Of a stretch of DNA of 13,412 nt, positions 7,567 to 13,412 are shown piece after piece (within the stretch, counting starts at the first letter, position 1; every line of letters starts with the position of its first letter). Position numbers and translations under genes: made by a program. The notes under the pieces are model-generated. The model did no database searches. It had not been told where the DNA came from and saw only the letters and a list, made by a program, of their open reading frames with translations. This stretch comes from CAYNFR01 sp964396595 (GTDB taxonomy: Bacteria; Bacteroidota; Bacteroidia; Chitinophagales; Saprospiraceae), in assembly GCA_964396595.1 (NCBI GenBank), contig CAYNFR010000049.1, forward strand, positions 1 to 13,412. Reading direction: 5' to 3'.

Positions 7567-7597
7567 GTAAAATTTCGTAATATGTAATATGTCTTTC

Positions 7598-7605
7598 TAT
7601 ATTTG
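7598..7605 (+). promoter_or_regulatory. -7 promoter box of ftsK
   Basis: TATATTTG matches TAnnTTTG exactly and lies 19 bp before the ATG at 7625. It predicts a transcript start near 7611 and a leader of about 14 bases. No exact TTG box is at the usual spacing (TTTCG occurs at 7573-7577). Its position inside the longer possible reading frame helps decide the start codon. Confidence 0.45.
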
Positions 7606-7624
7606 TCCTTCAATTTGTCGATTG

Positions 7625-10102
7625 ATGGCGATTAAGAATAAGAAAGGGCAAAGCAAAGGGAAGAAAATAACTCCCGGAAGGAGATCAAAGATTATCGGTC
7701 TGATAATTGGCCTTGTAGCAGTTTATCTATTGATATCATTCATTTCTTATCTATTCACATGGAGAGTAGATCAGGATCAAGTATTGATCTTATCGTTTTC
7801 ATCACTATTTGATAGTGACTTGGAAGTGAGCAATTGGTTGGGTAGATTTGGGGCCGTTGTATCTAACTTTTTCATCTATTGGGGATTTGGTATTGCTTCA
7901 TTCTTATTCATCCCGGTCATATTAAGATTGGCGTTAACCCTTATTAGACAGCAGTCTTTGATAAGCATGCTGCCCTTTACAAGACAGAACTTGTTAGTTG
8001 CGGCGGCTGCATCCATCATTCTATCGGCGGTATTTCAGCGAGCACATTTCCCATGGGGGGGCGCATTTGGTCACAATGTGTGTTATTGGTTAAGCAGTTT
8101 TGTAGGTCAAATAGGCATGTTTTTACTGCTTATATGCAGTGTTTTCAGCTTTGTCGTCTGGCGGTATAATCCCTCACTTGAATTCTTGGAGCTTGCGACA
8201 CCTCAGGGCAAGATTAAACTTCCTACATTTTTTAACTTACGCTCACTTGGGAGTGATACGAATGACACGGATGTCGTTAGCAAGAACCCAAAGAAAGCCG
8301 AACCTCAATACGAGCCATACTTTGGAGATGATTTAACCCTTAAACCTCAGAAAGCCGGTCATTCAGAAAAATCAGACATGAGCAATGAACTCATCGTCGA
8401 TCTACCGGAAACTATGATTGGCGAGCCATCAGCGCATAAGGCTTTCCCATTCGAATCCTTAATTAGTGAAGGCAAGCAAGAGGCGCAAGTACTACCTGAT
8501 CTACAAATGGACATTAACCCAATAAATGATCGCGTCGAGCCATTACTCAATATTGAGGAGCAAGATGATACGGTCGCTATCCCTTTCGACCCTACACTTG
8601 AACTAAGTCGGTATCAATTTCCTCCGGTAGAACTGCTTAATGAGTATAGTGATGAAAAGTTTGAGATAGATAGAGCCGAACTAGAAGCTAATAAGGATCA
8701 GATCATTCGAACGCTGCTTAACTATAAAATTGAAATCACTAAGATCCGAGCCACCATAGGCCCTACAGTAACCCTTTATGAAATAGTGCCTGCGCCCGGT
8801 GTCAAAATCAGCAAAATCAAAAACCTCGAAGATGATATCGCACTCAGCTTGTCAGCTCTCGGAATACGTATCATCGCACCGATCCCCGGCAAAGGAACTA
8901 TCGGTATCGAAGTTCCTAATAAGAAGAAACAAATTGTCTCTTTCAGAGAAGTGATCAGCTCTGATAAGTTCAAAAATGCCAAGATGGAACTGCCCATCGC
9001 ATTGGGCAAAACGATATCTAACGAAGTTTTCGTAGCAGACTTAGCTAAGATGCCACACCTACTCATTGCCGGTGCCACCGGCCAAGGTAAGTCTGTTGGT
9101 ATCAACACGGTGATCATGTCTCTCCTCTACAAGAAGCATCCATCTCAGGTAAAACTGGTAATGATCGACCCTAAAAAAGTGGAGCTATTCCCTTACAGCA
9201 GCATCAACAAACACTTCCTCGCTTATCTCCCAAATGAAGACGAACCAATCGTCACAGAGACTAGCAAAGTAGTCTATACGCTGAACTCTCTGTGTATAGA
9301 AATGGACGATCGGTACGACCTACTCAAGAAAGCACGCGCAAGAAACATTACTGAATACAACGAGAAATTTATTGCCCGCCAACTTAATCCGCTCAACGGA
9401 CATAAATTTTTACCTTATATCGTGCTTGTTATCGACGAATTTGCCGACCTCATCATGACCGCAGGCAAGGAAGTTGAACTACCTATCGCTCGTATCGCTC
9501 AGCTAGCCAGAGCCATCGGGATTCATCTGATTATCGCTACACAGCGGCCATCAGTCAATATCATTACCGGGGTTATCAAGGCTAACTTCCCTGCTCGTCT
9601 GGCATTCAAGGTCACATCCAAGATCGACTCGCGAACCATACTTGACACAGGTGGGGCAGATCAGTTGATCGGGCGCGGAGATATGCTCTTGTCTGTAGGC
9701 GGCAATGTAGTCCGCATGCAATGCGCATTCGTGGACACACCCGAAGTCGAAGATGTTATCAACCATATCAGCAGTCAGCCAGGCTTCCCTGAACCTTTCT
9801 ATCTTCCCGAATATGTCGGAGACGATATGAGCACTGATGCAAAAAGCCTCAGCCTTTCAGATCTGGATGATCAATTCTGGGACGCAGCGGCCATCATCGT
9901 GGCTAATCAACATGGCTCCACTTCGATGCTTCAGCGCAAAATGCAACTAGGCTATAACCGAGCCGGTCGTATCATGGATCAGATGGAAGCATTGGGTATC
10001 GTCGGCGAAGCACAAGGAAGCAAGCCACGCGAAGTATTGTACTTCTCAGAAACCGACTTAATCGCCCTCAAAGAACGCCTACTCAATGGTCAAAATAGCT
10101 AA
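7625..10102 (+). CDS. ftsK: DNA translocase FtsK
   Basis: An 825-residue protein from the ATG at 7625. The in-frame ATG at 7589 would add 12 residues, but it precedes the -7 box, and the product from 7625 starts with the basic MAIKNKKGQSKGKK leader expected before the first membrane span. Four membrane segments are seen (about 23-45, 77-105, 122-138, 154-179), then an acidic linker (about 200-345) and the motor: Walker A GATGQGKS (483-490), Walker B VIDEFAD (602-608), and an ATQRPSVNIITG segment. The C-terminal ~75 residues are the winged-helix gamma domain (QRKMQLGYNRAGRIMDQME). The hexameric motor pumps DNA at the division septum and helps XerCD resolve chromosome dimers at dif. Length and layout are normal for Bacteroidota, with a linker much shorter than in E. 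coli. It is a single-gene unit closed by a terminator. Confidence 0.96.
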   Translation: MAIKNKKGQSKGKKITPGRRSKIIGLIIGLVAVYLLISFISYLFTWRVDQDQVLILSFSSLFDSDLEVSNWLGRFGAVVSNFFIYWGFGIASFLFIPVILRLALTLIRQQSLISMLPFTRQNLLVAAAASIILSAVFQRAHFPWGGAFGHNVCYWLSSFVGQIGMFLLLICSVFSFVVWRYNPSLEFLELATPQGKIKLPTFFNLRSLGSDTNDTDVVSKNPKKAEPQYEPYFGDDLTLKPQKAGHSEKSDMSNELIVDLPETMIGEPSAHKAFPFESLISEGKQEAQVLPDLQMDINPINDRVEPLLNIEEQDDTVAIPFDPTLELSRYQFPPVELLNEYSDEKFEIDRAELEANKDQIIRTLLNYKIEITKIRATIGPTVTLYEIVPAPGVKISKIKNLEDDIALSLSALGIRIIAPIPGKGTIGIEVPNKKKQIVSFREVISSDKFKNAKMELPIALGKTISNEVFVADLAKMPHLLIAGATGQGKSVGINTVIMSLLYKKHPSQVKLVMIDPKKVELFPYSSINKHFLAYLPNEDEPIVTETSKVVYTLNSLCIEMDDRYDLLKKARARNITEYNEKFIARQLNPLNGHKFLPYIVLVIDEFADLIMTAGKEVELPIARIAQLARAIGIHLIIATQRPSVNIITGVIKANFPARLAFKVTSKIDSRTILDTGGADQLIGRGDMLLSVGGNVVRMQCAFVDTPEVEDVINHISSQPGFPEPFYLPEYVGDDMSTDAKSLSLSDLDDQFWDAAAIIVANQHGSTSMLQRKMQLGYNRAGRIMDQMEALGIVGEAQGSKPREVLYFSETDLIALKERLLNGQNS

Positions 10103-10146
10103 AGACTAGCTTCTAAAATATAACCTAGAATCCTAATTGAACATTC

Positions 10147-10177
10147 GAGCCTTCTGCATTGTGCAGAGGGCTTTTTT
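10147..10177 (+). terminator. intrinsic terminator of ftsK
   Basis: GCCTTCTGCA (10149-10158) pairs with TGCAGAGGGC (10162-10171), with one G-T pair and a TTG loop, followed directly by TTTTTT (10172-10177). It lies 45 bp after the ftsK stop codon. This is a textbook rho-independent terminator. Confidence 0.92.
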
Positions 10178-10332
10178 GATTTTGATATAGCTTTACTGAT
10201 AAGCTTAACAACTGATCTTCAGGGTACAAGGCAAGATTTGTATCCTAATAAAAATATTCTTTACATAAAGTGTGGAATATATAGTCAATCTGGTTCTTTA
10301 GGATAATTATATCACTTAACAAACAATAAAAA

Positions 10333-10875
10333 ATGAAAAATCTATTCTCTTTAATCGTAATTACTATGCTCATCGGATGTTCTGATCCGTGTTCAAAGGT
10401 GGAGTGTATCAATGGTTCTTGCACCGATGGTACGTGTGCATGCTCAGAAGGATGGCAAGGCAATAAGTGTGATGAACGGATCTACAGATATACAGGATCT
10501 TGGATCATGTCCGCATTGGTCGCTAAGAATTGTAGTAATCCACGTACTTCAACCACTTCAACGGGTCAATTATGTACTGCGCCTACAGGAAATCGCCTAT
10601 GCCTGAAGTTAACTATCGAGATCACTGATGATAACCGCCTTGTTATGAGAACTGTTACAGATACGTATTCAGGTGGTGGCGGCATAAGATCTACACAGAC
10701 CGGTGTGACCAGAGGCTCTTACACGATTAGCAATAACATGCTTGCTTTTTGTCCCGACAACAACCCCTCGATGTGTGACCGCTTTATGATTGATGATAAC
10801 TCATCTAAACTTACTTGGCTACTCGGAGTCCTCAGTGATGGATGTGATACTAGCTACGAACTCATAAGAAATTAA
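10333..10875 (+). CDS. secreted lipoprotein with EGF-like domain and lipocalin-like C-terminal region
   Basis: A 180-residue protein with a lipoprotein signal: MKNLFSLIVITMLIGC, with lipid-anchored C16 after the lipobox LIG. Next comes one EGF-like domain with six cysteines (C20, C25, C30, C35, C37, C46) in the pattern CxxxxCxNGxCxxGxCxCxxGW, ending GNKCDE. The remaining ~130 residues start YTGSW, like the GxW of lipocalin-type barrels, and are rich in Ser/Thr/Asn beta strands with further paired cysteines (about C67, C81, C90, C139, C147, C169). It probably sits in the outer membrane or on the cell surface; ligand and role are unknown. The leader is A-rich (AACAATAAAAA), as usual in Bacteroidota. 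It stands alone: an ftsK terminator lies upstream and a convergent AraC-type gene downstream. The lipocalin-like reading is tentative. Confidence 0.85.
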   Translation: MKNLFSLIVITMLIGCSDPCSKVECINGSCTDGTCACSEGWQGNKCDERIYRYTGSWIMSALVAKNCSNPRTSTTSTGQLCTAPTGNRLCLKLTIEITDDNRLVMRTVTDTYSGGGGIRSTQTGVTRGSYTISNNMLAFCPDNNPSMCDRFMIDDNSSKLTWLLGVLSDGCDTSYELIRN

Positions 10876-10909
10876 TGTGCCGTACAGCTACATACTCGTG
10901 CTATAAAAT

Positions 10910-10939
10910 ACAATCTTATGTTTGACCCCATAAGATTGT
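10910..10939. terminator. candidate terminator hairpin between convergent genes
   Basis: ACAATCTTATG (10910-10920) and CATAAGATTGT (10929-10939) form a perfect 11-bp stem with an 8-base loop. It lies 34 bp after the lipoprotein stop and about 160 bp beyond the AraC-type stop. Read on the minus strand it is followed by ATTTTATA; on the plus strand there is only a weak T-tract. It is GC-poor, so termination strength is uncertain. A second weak hairpin (GGG..AAAAGA/TCTTTT..CCC) lies at 11001-11029. Confidence 0.45.
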
Positions 10940-11097
10940 TGCTAACTATTGAATGATATTAATTGCAATTATTAGCATGATTTCAGAATCCTTTCACAGT
11001 GGGTAAAAAAGAATATGCTCTTTTATCCCGCTTGTTTGTGGAAAACCAAAGGGTGAACATCCAATGAGCTGGGGTAATCTTTTTTTCTCTATGCCCG

Positions 11098-12096
11098 TTA
11101 TTTAAATTCTATTGGTGCCATCCCATAATGATCTTTGAACACTTTTGAAAAATATGCAGCACTACCAAATCCTACATTATATGCCACTTCGGAAACGTTC
11201 ATATTGGTGGTTTCTAAAAGATCCTTAGCTATTTCCAATCGCAATGAACGGATATAGTGGGAAGTCGACAGTCCTGTAAGGTTTTTCAGTTTGCGATGAA
11301 GTTGAGCCCGGCTAATGTTGAGTAGTTCGCATAGTTCAGCTATGCCGAAATTTTCGTCACTAAGATGGGTTTCAAGGGTAATCTGTACGAGCTTGAGAAA
11401 ACCGCTTTCAAGCGACCCTTTTTTCTTTTCAAATGCCTTAGGGAAATCGGTCAATTTGTATGCTTCCAACAATCGACGAATTTCTTCCTTCTGCCTTTTC
11501 CTTTCATACAAAAAGTGAAATACAGCATAGATTACCCCTGCTACAAGCACGGCGTATAAAAGCTGGGCCCAACCGCTCAGCCACCATGGTTTTTTAATGA
11601 TAAAAGGATAAACAAAGGGCTCGCTCCAAATTTGGGATTCTCCCATCGCTTTTATTTTGAAAATATAATTACCATGTGGCAAATGATGGTACTCCGCTTT
11701 CCCTGAGGTGACCGGTTCGCTCCAAGCTGCATCGTACCCTTGCATAAAATACATGTATTGTATTTTATGCAAGGCTTTCCAATCAATCGCAGAAAAATAA
11801 AAGGTGGGATTATTTAAGTAATGCGGTAATTTAAGATTTAAAGGGTAATTGTTATGCGCTGCCACTGAATCGAAAGATCCGCGCAACGCGTCTCCAAACT
11901 CGAATTGTTGTCGATATTCTGGGTCATCCAATTTTTTGTAATCAATAAAATGGTCGTTAATTTCAATGTGGGACAAAAGAAGGGATTGCGGTACTTTATT
12001 ATTAACTAAATCGCGGTTCAGAATATCTTGTGCTATACCATATGATTGAATGGTCATTGACAATAATAAGGGGAGAAATATTTTTTCAAGGTACAT
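11098..12096 (-). CDS. membrane-spanning AraC-type regulator with Y_Y_Y sensor
   Basis: A 332-residue protein. Residues 1-22 look like a signal peptide (MYLEKIFLPLLLSMTIQSYG, cleavage likely after IAQ). Residues ~40-166 match the end of the sensor of Bacteroidota hybrid two-component systems, including the Y_Y_Y domain: FYFSAIDW, KIQYMYFMQGYDAAWS, LPHGNYIFKIKA, QIWSEPF, PWW. A membrane span follows (~175-197), a charged linker, and an AraC-type double helix-turn-helix (~235-332) with LLNISRAQLHRKLKNLTG and VAYNVGFGSAAYFSKVFKDHYG. The histidine kinase, receiver and beta-propeller repeats of full hybrid systems are absent, so it is a one-component receptor: periplasmic ligand sensing would act directly on DNA at the membrane. 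Alternatively it is a deletion derivative. It lies 112 bp downstream of a cyclase gene with a very similar sensor, same strand, possibly one operon. The leader is A-rich. Confidence 0.88.
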   Translation of the reverse strand: MYLEKIFLPLLLSMTIQSYGIAQDILNRDLVNNKVPQSLLLSHIEINDHFIDYKKLDDPEYRQQFEFGDALRGSFDSVAAHNNYPLNLKLPHYLNNPTFYFSAIDWKALHKIQYMYFMQGYDAAWSEPVTSGKAEYHHLPHGNYIFKIKAMGESQIWSEPFVYPFIIKKPWWLSGWAQLLYAVLVAGVIYAVFHFLYERKRQKEEIRRLLEAYKLTDFPKAFEKKKGSLESGFLKLVQITLETHLSDENFGIAELCELLNISRAQLHRKLKNLTGLSTSHYIRSLRLEIAKDLLETTNMNVSEVAYNVGFGSAAYFSKVFKDHYGMAPIEFK

Positions 12097-12140
12097 TTTA
12101 TTTCTTTTCTTTTTATAAAAATCGCAACTATCTAGCTCCT

Positions 12141-12200
12141 TTCATTCGGTCTTGACTGAAGGGGGAAGGCCGCTAAGTTCTTTATTATTCTCCGAATGAA
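12141..12200. repeat. 9-bp inverted repeat between cyclase and AraC-type genes
   Basis: TTCATTCGG (12141-12149) and CCGAATGAA (12192-12200) are perfect inverted copies separated by 42 bp. They lie in the 112-bp gap just after the cyclase stop. They could close a long stem in a read-through transcript or be paired half-sites. There is no T-run after the arm, so a terminator is doubtful. Confidence 0.35.
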
Positions 12201-12208
12201 TTAACTTA

Positions 12209-13412
12209 TTACTTCCCGACCATTTCCTCCACGCCACTCCAAGCGGGATCAACTCCATCCACGATAAATTTCACAGATTTGTCCATGTAATAATTGGTAG
12301 CCACATCGCCCGGGTATTTTTCCAAAATGATCTTGAACACATCGGCGGCCTTGCCGAACTCCCGGTCGTAATAGAACTGCAGGGCCTTTTCAAAAAGATC
12401 TCTAGTGCTCGATTTTAAGTACCGCACTTCTTCCGTTTCGCCATCATAAAAATCGTATATCTTCACCATACTATCCCTGCCTTTGACTTTTACTTTGCCG
12501 AGAAAGCGGTAGTCACCGCCAAGAGTTTCTTTCCCTTCTACGGTGGTGTTGATATTCACTTTCATCATTGTCTTTTCACTGAGAATGATCTGGCAGCCGA
12601 ATATTTTGGTCAGACCTTCCATTCGGGAAGCCGTGTTCACTGCATCAGAAATGACGCTGGTGTCGTAGCGCATCTCATCACCTATCACTCCGAGCATTAG
12701 ATTGCCCGTATTAAGGCCGATGCCGACCCGTATTGTCTGGCGGTTGTCTGCAAAACGCTTTCGGTTGTAACGTTGAATAGCATGTTGCATTTCGACGGAG
12801 GCCTTTACGGCGAGGTCGTGGTTGTCCTTAAAAAGAGCCATGAGGCCGTCACCAAAATATTGACAAATGAAGCCTCCATGCTCCTGGATGATTGGCCCCA
12901 CACGGCCCAGATAGGCATTGATGAACTTAAAGTTTTCTTCGGGGGTCATCTTCTCAGACATGTTGGTATAGTCACGTATGTCGGCAAAAAGGATTGTCAT
13001 TGTGGCCTCAATCTGGTCACCTAGTTTAAGCTCTTTCAGGGTTTCCTTATTCAATAGTTTAACAAAATCACGGGGCACAAAACGAGTGGTGGCAATATTG
13101 AGTTCTCGCAACTCAGTGTTCAGATATTGCTCCCGTTCAAGCTGCTCCTGCTTCTGTTTTATTTTTCGGCGCAGCCGCATCACATAGCCGCCGACAGCGC
13201 CCACGGCCAGTAGCACATACAGCGTGTATGCCCACCAGGTGTGCCACCAGGGCGGGCGTACGGTAAAGGTGTAGGCAAACGGTTTGCTCCAGACCTGCGC
13301 TGCCCCGATGGCCTTTACCTGAAAGGTGAACCTGCCATGCGGCAGGTTGCGGTAATCTGCCTTGGCCTCGCCGCTGGGCCGACGGGCGACCATCATGGCC
13401 AGCTCGCCCACG
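12209..13412 (-). CDS. membrane-bound class III adenylate/guanylate cyclase with Y_Y_Y sensor (5' end outside window)
   Basis: The frame is open to the right edge; the visible 400 residues are the C-terminal part. They begin in a Y_Y_Y sensor domain (KADYRNLPHGRFTFQVKA, AQVWSKPFAYTF, PWW), then a membrane span, a basic coiled-coil-like linker, and a class III cyclase domain. Metal-binding aspartates are seen in FADIRDYT (codon 12980-12982) and YFGDG (12848-12850); the transition-state pair is N and R of VNTASR (12635-12637 and 12623-12625). Base-selecting positions appear as Q (12860-12862, usually Lys in adenylate cyclases) and D (12644-12646). The C-terminal ~85 residues hold a TPR-like helix pair (RDLFEKALQFYYDREFGKAADVF). 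It likely senses a periplasmic signal and makes cAMP or another cyclic nucleotide inside the cell. A beta-propeller probably lies upstream, out of view. Its GC content rises toward the right edge, unlike the AT-rich AraC-type gene. Confidence 0.9.
   Translation of the reverse strand, partial: VGELAMMVARRPSGEAKADYRNLPHGRFTFQVKAIGAAQVWSKPFAYTFTVRPPWWHTWWAYTLYVLLAVGAVGGYVMRLRRKIKQKQEQLEREQYLNTELRELNIATTRFVPRDFVKLLNKETLKELKLGDQIEATMTILFADIRDYTNMSEKMTPEENFKFINAYLGRVGPIIQEHGGFICQYFGDGLMALFKDNHDLAVKASVEMQHAIQRYNRKRFADNRQTIRVGIGLNTGNLMLGVIGDEMRYDTSVISDAVNTASRMEGLTKIFGCQIILSEKTMMKVNINTTVEGKETLGGDYRFLGKVKVKGRDSMVKIYDFYDGETEEVRYLKSSTRDLFEKALQFYYDREFGKAADVFKIILEKYPGDVATNYYMDKSVKFIVDGVDPAWSGVEEMVGK

Larger units (their letters stand above)
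6860..7597. other. long intergenic region, no convincing gene
   Basis: About 740 bp separate the divergent E1-like and ftsK genes. A GTG-started frame of 91 codons lies at 7225-7500 (plus), but its Trp/Lys/Arg-rich product resembles no family I know, its start is weak and it has no supporting leader, so I do not call it. The region contains a hairpin (7111-7170), a 14-bp palindrome (7174-7187), three 5-bp steps beginning GGAC (7051-7065), a G-rich stretch near 7345-7390 unlike the AT-rich flanks, an 18-bp palindrome (7515-7532) and an AT-rich inverted repeat (7541-7566). It could hold a small RNA, a degraded element or just regulatory DNA. Confidence 0.5.

Noticed and set aside
7589..7624. 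Twelve extra N-terminal codons of FtsK
   Set aside because: The -7 promoter box lies within them, and the basic leader before the first membrane span starts at 7625.
7589..10102. A dif site or translocation-polarity signals near ftsK
   Set aside because: I could not recognise a convincing dif-like 28-bp site, and the polarity motif for this phylum is not known to me.
11315..13187. Plus-strand open frames opposite the AraC-type and cyclase genes
   Set aside because: They are shadows of well-supported minus-strand genes.

Overview
The window looks like chromosomal DNA of a member of the Bacteroidota. Four things point there: exact TAnnTTTG (-7) promoter motifs with A-rich leaders instead of strong Shine-Dalgarno sites, Y_Y_Y (triple-tyrosine) sensor modules joined to an AraC-type DNA-binding domain, an EGF-like lipoprotein, and an FtsK and an E1-like/rhodanese enzyme of the style common in that phylum. 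The order within the phylum cannot be fixed from this sequence. There are nine protein genes (two cut by the window edges), no tRNA or rRNA, no CRISPR array and no complete insertion sequence.

Left edge (1-885, minus): the start of a DUF937 protein whose C-terminal half is an Ala/Gly-rich tract encoded by a 120-bp tandem DNA repeat. The end of the gene lies outside the window. A 109-bp divergent gap separates it from a tightly packed plus-strand cassette (995-5716). This encodes a large fusion of a RecB/Cas4-type nuclease with an SF1 Dna2/Upf1-like helicase, then a GNAT acetyltransferase, then a class I SAM-dependent methyltransferase. Each gene overlaps the next, so the three are probably translationally coupled. 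A minus-strand E1-like adenylyltransferase with a C-terminal rhodanese domain meets the cassette tail to tail, the two stop codons sharing one CTAG.

Middle (6847-10177): about 740-780 bp without a convincing protein gene, holding a strong 60-nt hairpin, two perfect palindromes and an AT-rich inverted repeat, followed by ftsK (chromosome translocase) and its clear intrinsic terminator.

Right part (10333-13412): a small secreted lipoprotein with one EGF-like domain, convergent with two minus-strand regulators. The regulators, a membrane-bound AraC-type transcription factor and a membrane-bound class III nucleotide cyclase, share a closely similar Y_Y_Y plus transmembrane sensor but have different outputs, one acting on DNA and the other making a cyclic nucleotide. 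This adjacent pair is the most interesting arrangement in the window. The nuclease-helicase/GNAT/methyltransferase cassette is the second. I see no proof of a wholly new system. These are candidates resting on motif reading by eye.
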